Source of the DNA: Candidatus Binatia bacterium
GTDB lineage: Bacteria > Desulfobacterota > Binatia > HRBIN30
DNA: 64,000 bases
Reading direction: 5' to 3'
Assembly: GCA_937925685.1 (NCBI GenBank)
Contig: CALAMI010000006.1
Span: 1 to 64,000 of the forward strand
The notes under the pieces: model-generated
The model's input: the letters and a program-made list of their open reading frames with translations, nothing else
The model's database searches: none
Told to the model about the DNA's origin: nothing
Position numbers and translations under genes: made by a program
Part shown: positions 46,635 through 55,579 of the stretch, piece by piece
Layout of the letters: each line of letters begins with the position of its first letter
Numbering within the stretch: the stretch's first letter is position 1

Positions 46635-46656
46635 ACACCCCGTCTGCCTCTGTTCG

Positions 46657-47823
46657 ATGTACCTACGCCTCGCTGCTGGATTGGCGTGTTTGCTTTTGCC
46701 CCCTTCGATGGCACCGAGCCGAGAGGCGCTGCCCGGTCTGGCAGCGCTGCGGGCTTGTCGGGGCAGCGGCGGCGATGCATTCGTCCGGCCCTTGGCCTCC
46801 CCCTCAAAGCTGGGCGAATTTCCTTGGCTCGCCCCCAGCGCGGCCGACGAAGACATGACCACGCTCGGGCGATCCGAGTGGCCCACTCCGCTCTGGTCCA
46901 AGGTTTTGCTGGTGGCGCCCCACCCAGACGATGAAACTCTGGCGGCGGGAGGGTTGATTCAAAGGATCCTCAAAGCGCGGGGGGTCGTGCGCATCGTGTA
47001 CGCGACGAACGGAGACGGTTACCTCGAAGCTGTTCAGGCCCGCACGCAAAGGCGGCAGCTTTCCGCGGAGGATTTCCAGCGCTACGGGCGCCAGCGCCAA
47101 GCTGAAGCCATAGAGGCACAACTGGAGCTTGGGGTTCCACCTGCCTGGCTGAAGTTTCTTGGGTTCCCCGATGGGGGAATCCGTGCGCTTTGGGGTCGGT
47201 ATTGGTGTTCGCCAGAGCCGTACGTGTCGCCCTTCACTCTCCAAAGTCAGTCGCCGCAAGGCCAAGGGCTGCAATACCGGGGCACTGAACTGGAGGAAGA
47301 ACTGGTCCGTATTTTGTTCAGTTGGCAACCAACTATCGTGATTCTTCCCGATCCCCGCGATCTCCATACCGATCATTGCGCTCTCGGTGGTTTCGTGCTC
47401 GACGCCGTGCGCGAAGCGCGCCGAAGGGGCGCCACGGCAGAGCCCAAGGTTCTAGGCTACCTGGTGCACTTCCCGAGTTACCCCGGTGACCCCAGTTGGA
47501 GGCAAGCAGTGAAGCGCAGTGGCGTATGCGGCAGCGAAGAAGGGATGCACGCTCTATCGAACACGACATGGTTGCGGATCGAACTCGACCAGCAGGAACT
47601 TAGGAGCAAAGAATCGGCTTTGTGGAAGTATACCTCGCAGGTGCAGATCATGCGGTCGTTCCTCGAGCAATTCGCTCGATCGGAAGAGTGGTTCTCGGTC
47701 TTACAGCCAAAGCACTGGCGTCTTCCGCGCATCGTGGCTGAGGAACGAAAGCCGACAAGCCCACCCCAAGGTTGTTCGGTCAACGGAACCGTGATAGGCA
47801 CGAGTTCTCTGCCGGAGAGGTAA
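46657..47823 (+). CDS. LmbE/PIG-L family deacetylase
   Basis: 388 residues. The N-terminus is a hydrophobic signal-like segment (LAAGLACLLLPP), so it is probably exported. The catalytic zinc-binding motif AHPDDE appears as APHPDDETLAAGG near residue 85, with DLHTDHCAL as the second histidine site. Family members hydrolyse N-acetyl groups of sugars such as GlcNAc in cell-surface or thiol biosynthesis. It follows the receiver gene by 22 bases and may be part of the same transcript. The C-terminal part is unusually long with a Ser/Pro-rich end. Confidence 0.85.
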   Translation: MYLRLAAGLACLLLPPSMAPSREALPGLAALRACRGSGGDAFVRPLASPSKLGEFPWLAPSAADEDMTTLGRSEWPTPLWSKVLLVAPHPDDETLAAGGLIQRILKARGVVRIVYATNGDGYLEAVQARTQRRQLSAEDFQRYGRQRQAEAIEAQLELGVPPAWLKFLGFPDGGIRALWGRYWCSPEPYVSPFTLQSQSPQGQGLQYRGTELEEELVRILFSWQPTIVILPDPRDLHTDHCALGGFVLDAVREARRRGATAEPKVLGYLVHFPSYPGDPSWRQAVKRSGVCGSEEGMHALSNTTWLRIELDQQELRSKESALWKYTSQVQIMRSFLEQFARSEEWFSVLQPKHWRLPRIVAEERKPTSPPQGCSVNGTVIGTSSLPER

Positions 47824-47934
47824 TGGGTAGGCGAATGGACAACCACCGCCGTTCTACTCCAACCGGCGGCTACGAGCGCAACCGCACCACGCTCAATGGA
47901 GCCCGCCAACTCGCCCTTTGGCTAAAGGTGTTCT

Positions 47935-48990
47935 ATGCAATTGGTCAATCCAGCGACATACGAAGTCGATCTCGAGGGCAACCGAACTCGCTTAGAGCAA
48001 CTGCGCAAGGTCGTCGGCGACGCTGAGCGCGTTGCCTTGTTGTTGCAAGACGATCCCGACCCCGACGGTATCGCCAGCGCGATCGCTTTGCGCACCGTGC
48101 TGGGGCGCAATCGGTCGACCACGCCAATTTTCACCTTTGGGCAAGTCACCCGCGCGGAGAATCTAGCCATGATCCAACTGCTAGATGTGTCCGTGGAGCC
48201 GGTGAATACGGAAACCCTGCGCGCCTTCCCCCGAGTGGCCTTGCTCGACGTACAACCAGGGTATTTCGGTGAGCGACTGCCACACGTACACATCGTGATC
48301 GACCACCATCCGCGCTGCGGACCGTTGGATGCCGAGTTTTGCGACGTACGCACTTCCTACGGGGCCACTTCCACAATCCTCACCGAATACCTCGAGGCCG
48401 CCGGTGCAGACGTGAGCCAGCGCCTCGCCACTGCGTTGTTGTACGGGATCAAGAGCGACACCCTCATGCTCAATCGCGAAACCGGCCCAGCTGACTTACG
48501 GGCCTTCATGGCACTGTACCCCCTGACGAACTACAACGTGCTTCGCCGCATCGAACGGCCAGAGTTGCCGCTAGCGTTCGCAAACTTCCTGTCGCGAGTA
48601 TTGCCCCGAATTCGCAAGCGCGAAGAGTTACTGACGTTGCACGTCGGTCGAGTCGACCGCGAAGACGTGATCCCCCAACTTGCCGACTTTTGCATGCAGT
48701 TCGAGAACACCGAGTGGGTGGTGGTGTCAGGCAAAACTCACCATTCCATCGTACTCTCCGTGCGCAACCCTGGTTACGTGCGCAGTGCTGGCGATGTCGT
48801 GCGCCGCCTGTTTGGCAACGTGGGGCGCGCTGGCGGCCATCGTTCCATGGCAAAAGCCATCGTCTCGCTGCGTGCGTGGAGGAAGGCTTTCGGATCGACC
48901 CGCGACAGCCACATTGCCGAATGCATCGAACAGCTGTTTTGGAAAGAGCTGTACGGGGAAGGGACGCAAGCCTTGCAAGCGAGCGCCTAA
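47935..48990 (+). CDS. DHH-DHHA1 phosphoesterase (NrnA-like)
   Basis: 351 residues. DHH motifs are DDPDPDGIASAIAL (about residues 39-52) and the DHH core IDHHP (about 122-126), and the DHHA1 end contains GRAGGHRSMAKA. Such proteins are manganese-dependent phosphodiesterases that degrade nanoRNA oligonucleotides, pAp or cyclic dinucleotides. The D-x-D motif at the start is written DPDPDG, the usual form. It starts 111 bases after the deacetylase. Which substrate it prefers is not readable. Confidence 0.88.
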   Translation: MQLVNPATYEVDLEGNRTRLEQLRKVVGDAERVALLLQDDPDPDGIASAIALRTVLGRNRSTTPIFTFGQVTRAENLAMIQLLDVSVEPVNTETLRAFPRVALLDVQPGYFGERLPHVHIVIDHHPRCGPLDAEFCDVRTSYGATSTILTEYLEAAGADVSQRLATALLYGIKSDTLMLNRETGPADLRAFMALYPLTNYNVLRRIERPELPLAFANFLSRVLPRIRKREELLTLHVGRVDREDVIPQLADFCMQFENTEWVVVSGKTHHSIVLSVRNPGYVRSAGDVVRRLFGNVGRAGGHRSMAKAIVSLRAWRKAFGSTRDSHIAECIEQLFWKELYGEGTQALQASA

Positions 48991-49394
48991 CGTAGGCGAC
49001 GTGGGTGATACAAGGGCGACGCCAGCTGCCGCGCAGGCGGCGGGCGCAGGGCCAGCCTATACGGCCGGCGACCGGAACGGCATGTGGAGCGCGGCAGCCA
49101 TGCTGCGGCGTGCGGGCGCAACGCCCGCAGTAAAACCCCACCGGCCGGAATGCGCTGCGCCTGCAACGCTAGCCGCGGCCCTATGGCCGTGCGCCGACCA
49201 GCGTGCAGGGGCATGCACGGGAAATAGAGGGTTGCCTTTAGCAAACAAATCACGAGATCGAGTTTGTATGGCAACCAGCGAGACATTCGTCATGCATCCT
49301 TAGCCGTCCCCGAGAACAAGGGGGTCGACAAAGCTGTAAAGCATGTTACAGAAACTCACGCTAAGCCTCGAAACGCTCAGGAGGGAAAAGACCG
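48991..49394. repeat. Hairpin-rich intergenic island
   Basis: 404 bases without a gene before the 49395 gene. Perfect stems include TGCGGGCG/CGCCCGCA with a CAA loop (49111-49129) and small ones GCAGC/GCTGC and GTGCA/TGCAC nearby. The style matches the island at 42764-43090. It may end the upstream transcript. From about 49250 the sequence is AT-richer and could hold a promoter. Confidence 0.35.
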
Positions 49395-49775
49395 ATGAGA
49401 GATCCCGATTTGCGCCTCGATGAGTTGTTGCAGCGGGGAAGGCGAAGGACGGAGAACCTGAAACTTTTGAACGTCAAGGTCCCTTCCAGCATGCTCGATC
49501 GCATCGATCGGCTGGCGACGTTACTTCCCGCAACCAAAGGGGAGATCGTTGTGGCACTGCTCAACGAGGGCCTGCTCACCGCCGAAAAAGAACTCCAAGG
49601 CTGGAGGCCACCTACAAAGCCACCGGTTCCCAAGGAACGTCGGTGCACAGTGAAGGGATGCGAGCGGGAGCGTGTGGCCAAGGGGCTTTGTGCCACTCAT
49701 TACCAGGCCCAACGCCGGGCTCTCATGGCTGGCAAACCCGCTCCGATACTCGTTCCGGAAAACGGCACGCAGTAA
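49395..49775 (+). CDS. Small ribbon-helix-helix plus zinc-motif protein
   Basis: 126 residues, unnamed. Residues 21-65 look like a ribbon-helix-helix DNA-binding fold (KLLNVKVPSSMLDRIDRLATLLPATKGEIVVALLNEGL): a strand followed by two helices. The C-terminal part carries a C-x4-C-x9-C-x2-H zinc-type motif in RRCTVKGCERERVAKGLCATHYQAQRR, which occurs in small phage and actinobacterial proteins and HNH-type contexts. The combination suggests a DNA-binding regulator. Its neighbours offer no clue; it has a GAGG-type site upstream. Confidence 0.7.
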   Translation: MRDPDLRLDELLQRGRRRTENLKLLNVKVPSSMLDRIDRLATLLPATKGEIVVALLNEGLLTAEKELQGWRPPTKPPVPKERRCTVKGCERERVAKGLCATHYQAQRRALMAGKPAPILVPENGTQ

Positions 49776-49791
49776 CCTTGGTGGACGCACA

Positions 49792-50097
49792 ATGGATTTG
49801 ACCACCCCGGGGGTGACGCCGAAGGCGGGGGTCGTTTTGTCTCGGCCCCCGAGGACGTCTACTGCTGGCAGAGGCAAAAAGAGGCGGAGCGTTTTTTGCG
49901 CGATGGGCGTTGGCTTTTGCCTCTTCGTTGGTGCCTGCGGCGACGACGACATTGTTGTGGGCGGAGTCATCCCCACCCTGCCCCCGCGCCCCTCACCCAC
50001 GCCCACCCGTGCTTTGGGGCAGCCCGGCGACGCTTGCAACCGCAGTATCGACTGCGTCAGCGGGATTTGCGACCCTGCAACGTTGACGTGTCGGTAA
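49792..50097 (+). CDS. Small Cys-containing lipoprotein
   Basis: 101 residues from the ATG at 49792; a TTG at 49840 (MSRPPRTSTAGRGKKRR) is an alternative, and an ATG at 49903 lacks a basic n-region. The signal region KKRRSVFCAMGVGFCLFVGAC ends in a lipobox, followed by GDDD and a Pro-rich spacer, then a Cys-rich end (CNRSIDCVSGICDPATLTC) probably held by disulfides. Such Cys patterns recur in surface proteins of this kind of genome. Function unknown. Confidence 0.6.
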   Translation: MDLTTPGVTPKAGVVLSRPPRTSTAGRGKKRRSVFCAMGVGFCLFVGACGDDDIVVGGVIPTLPPRPSPTPTRALGQPGDACNRSIDCVSGICDPATLTCR

Positions 50098-50249
50098 ACT
50101 ACGGCCCGCGACGTGCGCTTCCCTCGAAGTAGCGCACGTCGCTCCGACGGGGACGGACCCGCAGCGTCTCCCGATGCCGCCCGGAAGAATCGCTGCTGTT
50201 TGCCGTGCTCGCCTCGCTGGCGCAATCAAGGCACGTGGCGTGACTTCCG

Positions 50250-50522
50250 TCAGCCGGTAACCACCCACAGAAACCACAACGCCCACGCAAGCACCGCAGC
50301 AACGAGCAGGGCGCTTCCAACGTACGATCCCGTGCGCCGTGGCCGAAAAGCCGACTCCGGGGTTACCGGAATGGCCCCGCGCCGAGACTTCGGGGATACC
50401 GCCAGCACGCGCCACTCTTTGAACCCTGCGGAACGCAGCCGCTCCTCCACAGCCAAGCGAGCGGCAAGGGCATCTGGTTCATTGATGTCCAAAATTTTTA
50501 CTTCCACCTCGTACTGCGGCAT
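50250..50522 (-). CDS. Small protein with C-terminal membrane anchor
   Basis: 90 residues from the ATG at 50522, preceded by GGGGGGAG; the frame reaches 50558. A soluble alpha-beta part (YEVEVKILDINEPDALAARLAVEERL) is followed by a basic stretch and one C-terminal membrane helix (VGSALLVAAVLAWALWFLWVV). I do not recognise the family. The N-terminal part resembles small ferredoxin-like or ACT-type folds in length only. It is cotranscribed, if at all, with the lipoprotein gene 39 bases upstream on the same strand. Confidence 0.6.
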   Translation of the reverse strand: MPQYEVEVKILDINEPDALAARLAVEERLRSAGFKEWRVLAVSPKSRRGAIPVTPESAFRPRRTGSYVGSALLVAAVLAWALWFLWVVTG

Positions 50523-50561
50523 GACCCGACTCCCCCCGGGGTGCAACGCGGCGTACAAAGC

Positions 50562-51518
50562 TTACGGTACCCGCACCACAATTTGCGCCGGCTCACCAAC
50601 GTTTCCCCCGATGTCTCGCAATCGCACCGTGACTATCGTTTCACCCGGCGGAAAAGTCAACGCGTCGTTAATCAATGTGCAAAACTGCACTGTCGAGCTT
50701 GGGTTACGGTAAACAAAATTCGCTCCACGGTCTTGCGTACACGCAAAGTCAGGTTCCGCAAAAACACGAAAGCGACAGCCCAAGTCGTTCAGAGCGTCGG
50801 TCACATTCTGAACAGGATCGAAGACCCCTAACAACGTACCGGGCACACCACCCACGCGCGGGTACGTAGCATCGCATACCGCTTCGCTGCCGTCTCCCAA
50901 GGCGCGGTTGACCTGAATTTGCAAATCTGGCTGTGCCAAGGGATCGCCGCGCTTGGGGTTGAAGACCACGGTAGAGACAGGGAGCTGGCTGCGTCCCGGA
51001 CGCCCTTCGACGAACAGAATGAAGCCTGCCTCTTCAGTGCGAGTGAAAATCGGCCTTCCCGCCTCGTCCCGCCCCACGGGCTCATTGACTAGCCCGCCGG
51101 CGTCAGCCAGGCCAAGAGCAGTCACGATAGGACCAGTGGAGATGGTCGGAGTTGGCGTAAGCGTGGGTACGGAACTAGGGCTGTGGGTGGCGGTAGGAGT
51201 AGACGATCGCGTCGGAGTTGCCGTCAAAGTCACCGTCGGCGTCACTGTCCATGTCGGTGTGTTGCGTGCCTCCGGTTCCCGTGTCGCAGTCGCCGTGGGC
51301 TCTCGGGGGGTCATCGAAGCGTTGGGGGTAGAGGAGGGAGTCGGGGTTCGGGTCGGCAGCGCAACGGGGATGGGCGTCAATGTCGGCGACGGCGACGGCG
51401 ACGGCGACGGCAAAACCATCCTCGATGATCCACCGCCGCTGCAACCGATCGTAGTCACCAAGATGACGACAAAACCAACGTGGCCGGCGCTCCCGTTACC
51501 ACTCCACCCCGTGAGCAT
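50562..51518 (-). CDS. Thr/Pro-rich lipoprotein
   Basis: 318 residues. Signal helix VGFVVILVTTIGC ends in a lipobox (TTIGC). A long Thr/Pro/Ser linker (about 35-130, TPTPTPT-like) connects to a C-terminal beta-rich domain (about 130-318) with SRLPVSTVVFNPKRGDPLAQPDLQI and YRNPSSTVQFC, containing paired Cys. It probably sits on the outer surface with an extended stalk. The linker style is the same as in the proteins at 1-4029 and 61232-63778. Function unknown. Confidence 0.75.
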   Translation of the reverse strand: MLTGWSGNGSAGHVGFVVILVTTIGCSGGGSSRMVLPSPSPSPSPTLTPIPVALPTRTPTPSSTPNASMTPREPTATATREPEARNTPTWTVTPTVTLTATPTRSSTPTATHSPSSVPTLTPTPTISTGPIVTALGLADAGGLVNEPVGRDEAGRPIFTRTEEAGFILFVEGRPGRSQLPVSTVVFNPKRGDPLAQPDLQIQVNRALGDGSEAVCDATYPRVGGVPGTLLGVFDPVQNVTDALNDLGCRFRVFAEPDFACTQDRGANFVYRNPSSTVQFCTLINDALTFPPGETIVTVRLRDIGGNVGEPAQIVVRVP

Positions 51519-51643
51519 GCGGCGGGTATCGCTACCGGCGCCGGAGAAGTCAAGGATTCTTGCGCCTGCCCTGCAGCGGCCGCAAACGCGAGAGCGGGAA
51601 GATATCTCCGCCGACAGCAGATTCGACGCAAGGGAGGCAGTTC

Positions 51644-52981
51644 ATGAGCTGGCAAGATTGTTACCGCCACAAGCTTTGCACACCTGAAGAGGCAGTCTCT
51701 TCGATCCCCAACTACGCATCCGTGAGAATACCCATGGGCCAAGTGCCCCTCACTCTGGTTCGCGCGTTGGCCCGACGAGGTGACCGTTTGCAAGGCATTC
51801 GGCTCTATCAAGGCTCGTCGCGCCAACCACTGCCCTTTCTCGAAGAACCGCAACGGTGGCAGGGAAAGGTCGAGGCGATCACCGATTTCGTCTCCGTGAT
51901 TCTCCGGCCCGCCATCGAGCAACGGTGGGCCGATTTCCTCGTCACCGACTACAGCATTGGCTCGCGAACCCAGTACTTCGATCGCAACGATATTTGGCAC
52001 CCGGACGTGTTCCTGGCCGCGGTGTCCGAGCCTGACAGCCAAGGGCTGGTCAGCTTCGGCTACACGCTCTGGCATTCCCGTCAGTTCTTGCAAAACGCCC
52101 GTTTGCGGATTGCTGAGGTGGCACCCGACGTGTTGCACACCTTTGGGGATAATGCTGTGCCCCTCGACGCCTTCGATTGGATCGTCGAAGCTCGCGAGCA
52201 CCTGCCGCCCCCTCCACCTCCCGAGCTCAGTGCCGAACGGATCGAAGTCACAGAAGTAATTGGGGCTTACGTGTCCACCCTCGTACGCGATGGAGATACG
52301 GTACAGATCGGCACCGGGACAGTGTCTTCCTGCATGGGGTTTTACCTCACGGGGAAAAACGACCTGGGTATCGATGCCGAGATTCTGGTGGCCACGGCCG
52401 TCGATCTCGTCAAACTCGGCGTGGCCACAGGCAAGTACAAAACCTTTCACCCGGGCGTGGCCACGGCGTCGTTCATCGTCCCTGGAAGCGACTTCGCGTT
52501 TTGCCACCGCAACCCCCGCATTGCCCTGTATGACATCGAGTGGTGTAATTCTCTTCCGCGCATCGCCCAGATCGAAAACCTCGTGGCCATCAACCAAGCC
52601 TCCATGATTGACCTGACCGGGCAAGTGGCTTCGGAGTCGATCGGCCCGGTGATGTACACGGGGCCAGGTGGTCAGCTCGTTTGGTCCATGGGAGCCTTGT
52701 ATTCCCCCGGAGGGAGGTCCGTGCTGGTGCTGCCCTCGACGGCACAGCGAGGCACTGTTTCCCGCATCGTGGCAACGTTACCTCGAGGGACCCTGGTTAC
52801 TGTGCCACGCACCTTCGTGGATTATGTGGTGACGGAGTATGGAATCGCCAACTTACAGGGGCGAACGCAGCGGCAACGGGCACAAGCCCTGATCGAAATT
52901 GCCCATCCACGATTTCGCGATGCATTGACCGAATATGCCCGACGAGCTTTCTGGCCACACCGGCGGGTTTTCGGACCCTGA
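51644..52981 (+). CDS. Acetyl-CoA hydrolase/CoA-transferase family protein
   Basis: 445 residues from the ATG at 51644 after AGGGAGG. It belongs to the Cat1/4-hydroxybutyrate CoA-transferase group, with family blocks VRDGDTVQIGTGTVSS, NLVAINQASMIDLTGQVASESIGPVMYTGPGGQLVW and GGRSVLVLPSTAQRG, and a C-terminal TEYGIANLQGRT. CoA-transferases of this class use a catalytic glutamate to move CoA between acids, or hydrolyse acetyl-CoA. It is divergent from the lipoprotein gene; the start-to-start distance is 125 bases. The substrate is unknown. Confidence 0.9.
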   Translation: MSWQDCYRHKLCTPEEAVSSIPNYASVRIPMGQVPLTLVRALARRGDRLQGIRLYQGSSRQPLPFLEEPQRWQGKVEAITDFVSVILRPAIEQRWADFLVTDYSIGSRTQYFDRNDIWHPDVFLAAVSEPDSQGLVSFGYTLWHSRQFLQNARLRIAEVAPDVLHTFGDNAVPLDAFDWIVEAREHLPPPPPPELSAERIEVTEVIGAYVSTLVRDGDTVQIGTGTVSSCMGFYLTGKNDLGIDAEILVATAVDLVKLGVATGKYKTFHPGVATASFIVPGSDFAFCHRNPRIALYDIEWCNSLPRIAQIENLVAINQASMIDLTGQVASESIGPVMYTGPGGQLVWSMGALYSPGGRSVLVLPSTAQRGTVSRIVATLPRGTLVTVPRTFVDYVVTEYGIANLQGRTQRQRAQALIEIAHPRFRDALTEYARRAFWPHRRVFGP

Positions 52982-53408
52982 AACTCGCCTTCCACTGCAT
53001 CCGACGCCGGGAAGCAATGGAAACAAAGAACGGCCTCTTGTTCGGCCTCACCAGACAGCCACCAGCTCTCCATAAGGCAGGCGCCTCGAGCCCTCCGGCA
53101 ACGCAAGGCAGCCAAGAATCTCCAGGTAACGTTCCTCATCATCGAGGCTTCCACCACCGAAGTTCACGCCTTACCCGTCTGCGCTCTCGACCCCAACGTA
53201 ACCACTACCGCCTAGAACTCCCGCTACCAGCAACCGCCCAGTCGCTGGTGCCCAAGCACCGCAGCGCAGTGGATGCGGCGTGAAACACCGAGGTTACGGC
53301 AGACGGGCCGCCCTGTTCCCACTCGGGTGCTCGGTATCGCTGCCGGCTCGCCGTGGGCCGGTTGGGCGAGACGATCCGACCCCTAGAAGCACGTCGACCT
53401 CAGGGAAA
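52982..53408. other. Intergenic stretch between convergent genes
   Basis: 427 bases between the CoA-transferase stop and the mnmE stop. I see no gene or strong terminator; a short imperfect GGGAA/TTCCC stem lies beside the mnmE stop. Confidence 0.5.
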
Positions 53409-54785
53409 CTACTTCCCGATGCAAAACCGGCGAAAGACGTCATCCAGTACGTCCTCTGCGCCCACTGTACCGGTGATCGAACCAAGCGCGTCGACCGCGG
53501 TGCGCAGCTCGACGCTCAATATATCCAAGGGCAAACCAGCGCTGAGCCCTTGCTCCGCTCGGTCGAGGGCCTCCAGAGCACGCTCCACTGCGGCCACGTG
53601 TCGCGGATGAGTCAACACCAGGTCGTTCCCCTGCGTTGGCGCGCTGCCGCGCAGGTGCCGCGCGACGACAGAGCGAAACTCGCTCACACCAAGCCCTGTC
53701 CGTGCAGAAACGGCGACGACGTCCTGCGGGGGCACCGCGAAGGGCAAGGCTGCGGGGCTAAGATGCGGCGGCAAGTCGCTTTTGTTCAGCGCAACGAGGA
53801 GTGGCCGCGAGCTCACTTGGTCCCATGCATGAAAATCCTCAGTTTGAAGGGGCTGACTGCGGTCTAACACGAGAACGCACAGATCGGCGCGCTCGATTAC
53901 TTGCTTCGCACGCTGGATGCCGATGCGCTCCACCGGTTCGGTGGCCTCCTCGGCCCGCAATCCGGCAGTGTCCGTGAGAATCGTCGGTATTCCGTCGCAG
54001 TCCCAAACCTCCTCGAGGGTGTCACGCGTGGTACCGGCAAACTCGGTAACGATCGCCCGTTCCGTACCTAACAAACGGTTCAGCAAACTCGATTTCCCCA
54101 CGTTCGGTCGCCCTACCAAGGCAACGGTGGCGCCTTGCCGCAACAAGGCGCCCGCGCGGTACGATGCTCGCAGCCGCACGAGTTCCGCGCGAACATCGTG
54201 GAAGGCAGCGAGGGTTCGCTCCACGGGCAGTTCGATTTCGTCACCGAAGTCAATTTGGACTTCCAGCAGGGAGAGCGCATGAACCAGCTTGTCCCGCAAC
54301 GACTCGAGAGTTCGCGACAGTTGGCCGCCAAGGAGGCGCGCGGCCGCAACGGCGCTGCCCAAGGTTCGAGCCTCCACCAAATCAGCGACGGCTTCGGCCT
54401 GGGCCAGGTCCAAGCGGCCGTTCAAAAAAGCCCTTCGCGTAAATTCTCCTGGCTCTGCATGACGCGCACCCGCAACCAACGTATGGGTGAGAAGATGCTG
54501 GAGGACGACCGGGCTACCATGCGTATGCAATTCGAGCACGTCCTCGCCAGTGTAGCTGTGCGGGGCCCGCATGAGAACGGCAAGGCCACGGTCCATGACC
54601 CGGCGCTCCTGGTCGAGAAACTCGCCAAAGTAAAGCCGATGCGATTCCCATTGTTCCGGGGCTCGGCGCGCCTGGAATACTGCCCGAGCAATGGCGCTGG
54701 CCCTAGGGCCGCTGACGCGCACAATGCCGATGCCAGCGCGCCCCGGGGCTGTGGCAATGGCGGCAATGGTGTCCTGCTCGTACAT
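53409..54785 (-). CDS. mnmE: tRNA uridine-5-carboxymethylaminomethyl GTPase
   Basis: 458 residues. Makes the 5-carboxymethylaminomethyl group on U34 of tRNA with MnmG. The N-terminal tetrahydrofolate-binding domain (IAAIATAPGRAGIGIVRVSG), the helical domain with GEFTRRAFLNGRLDLAQAEAV, and the GTPase domain with GRPNVGKSS (225-233), TRDTLEE, DTAG (272-275) and NKSD are all in place. The C-terminal CIGK has the cysteine needed for modification. It lies 58 bases after jag, closing the rpmH-rnpA-yidD-yidC-jag-mnmE series; mnmG is not in the window. Confidence 0.97.
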   Translation of the reverse strand: MYEQDTIAAIATAPGRAGIGIVRVSGPRASAIARAVFQARRAPEQWESHRLYFGEFLDQERRVMDRGLAVLMRAPHSYTGEDVLELHTHGSPVVLQHLLTHTLVAGARHAEPGEFTRRAFLNGRLDLAQAEAVADLVEARTLGSAVAAARLLGGQLSRTLESLRDKLVHALSLLEVQIDFGDEIELPVERTLAAFHDVRAELVRLRASYRAGALLRQGATVALVGRPNVGKSSLLNRLLGTERAIVTEFAGTTRDTLEEVWDCDGIPTILTDTAGLRAEEATEPVERIGIQRAKQVIERADLCVLVLDRSQPLQTEDFHAWDQVSSRPLLVALNKSDLPPHLSPAALPFAVPPQDVVAVSARTGLGVSEFRSVVARHLRGSAPTQGNDLVLTHPRHVAAVERALEALDRAEQGLSAGLPLDILSVELRTAVDALGSITGTVGAEDVLDDVFRRFCIGK

Positions 54786-54843
54786 GGCAGGTCAACCTTG
54801 ATGGAAGAGGAGCGCGAGCGCAATTGCCCGGCGCCGCCCAGGC

Positions 54844-55548
54844 TCACGCTCCGGAGCGGCTCGGTTGTTTGGGCGCGATCACCAAGCGGCGATAATAGCC
54901 CTCACCCGTACTCCTCGTAGTCAATGCTGGATCGCTTTGCAGGGTGATGTGGATCACACGCCGGTCGCGGGGACTCATCGGTTCCAATTCGATCGGCTTG
55001 TGCTTGCGTTTCACCTGGGCGCCCAACCGGCGCGCCAACCCTTCCAGGTATTGCCGACGTCGCTCGCGGTATCCTTCTACATCCAACGTGATCTGCTGAG
55101 CGTGCGGTTCGTCGCGCACGGCGATGCGATTTACCACATATTCCAACGCGTCGAGCATTTGCCCGCGCTTGCCAATGAGGAATCCCGAAGTCCCCCCGAC
55201 TAGGTTGAAGATCACCTGCCCTGCGCTTCGGTTCACCTCGATCTTCACCGACGCATCGAGCAGGTGGCAAATTTCCGCAAGCGCTGCGCGTGCGCGTTCC
55301 ACAGCATCGGCGGTCACGCTCTCGGCCGCCCCCTCGCCCGTCGACGGCTCCGCTGCGACCGCCTGCGGAGAAATTTCGCGCACGAGTTCCAGGCGCACTC
55401 GTGCCTTGCGAACCCCTAAGCCGAGCACCCCACGAGATCCAGGATCGAGCACCGTCACCCGCACATCCTCCGGCGACACAGCCAGCTGGCGCAAGCCTTC
55501 TGCCACGGCAGCGTCAACCGTATCTGCTTCGAGTTCTATGGCGCGCAT
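54844..55548 (-). CDS. jag: Jag/KhpB RNA-binding protein
   Basis: 234 residues. An N-terminal Jag-N domain (IELEADTVDAAVAEGLRQL) and GSRGVLGLGVRKARVRL lead to a KH domain with GKRGQMLDALEYVVNRI and an R3H domain near PMSPRDRRVIHITLQSD. It binds RNA and is linked to YidC in many bacteria. It follows yidC by 31 bases and is 58 bases before mnmE. The spacer of about 40 residues between the Jag-N and KH domains is variable. Confidence 0.94.
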   Translation of the reverse strand: MRAIELEADTVDAAVAEGLRQLAVSPEDVRVTVLDPGSRGVLGLGVRKARVRLELVREISPQAVAAEPSTGEGAAESVTADAVERARAALAEICHLLDASVKIEVNRSAGQVIFNLVGGTSGFLIGKRGQMLDALEYVVNRIAVRDEPHAQQITLDVEGYRERRRQYLEGLARRLGAQVKRKHKPIELEPMSPRDRRVIHITLQSDPALTTRSTGEGYYRRLVIAPKQPSRSGA

Positions 55549-55579
55549 GGTTGTGTTTCCTCCGCACCGCTCGTGGCGG

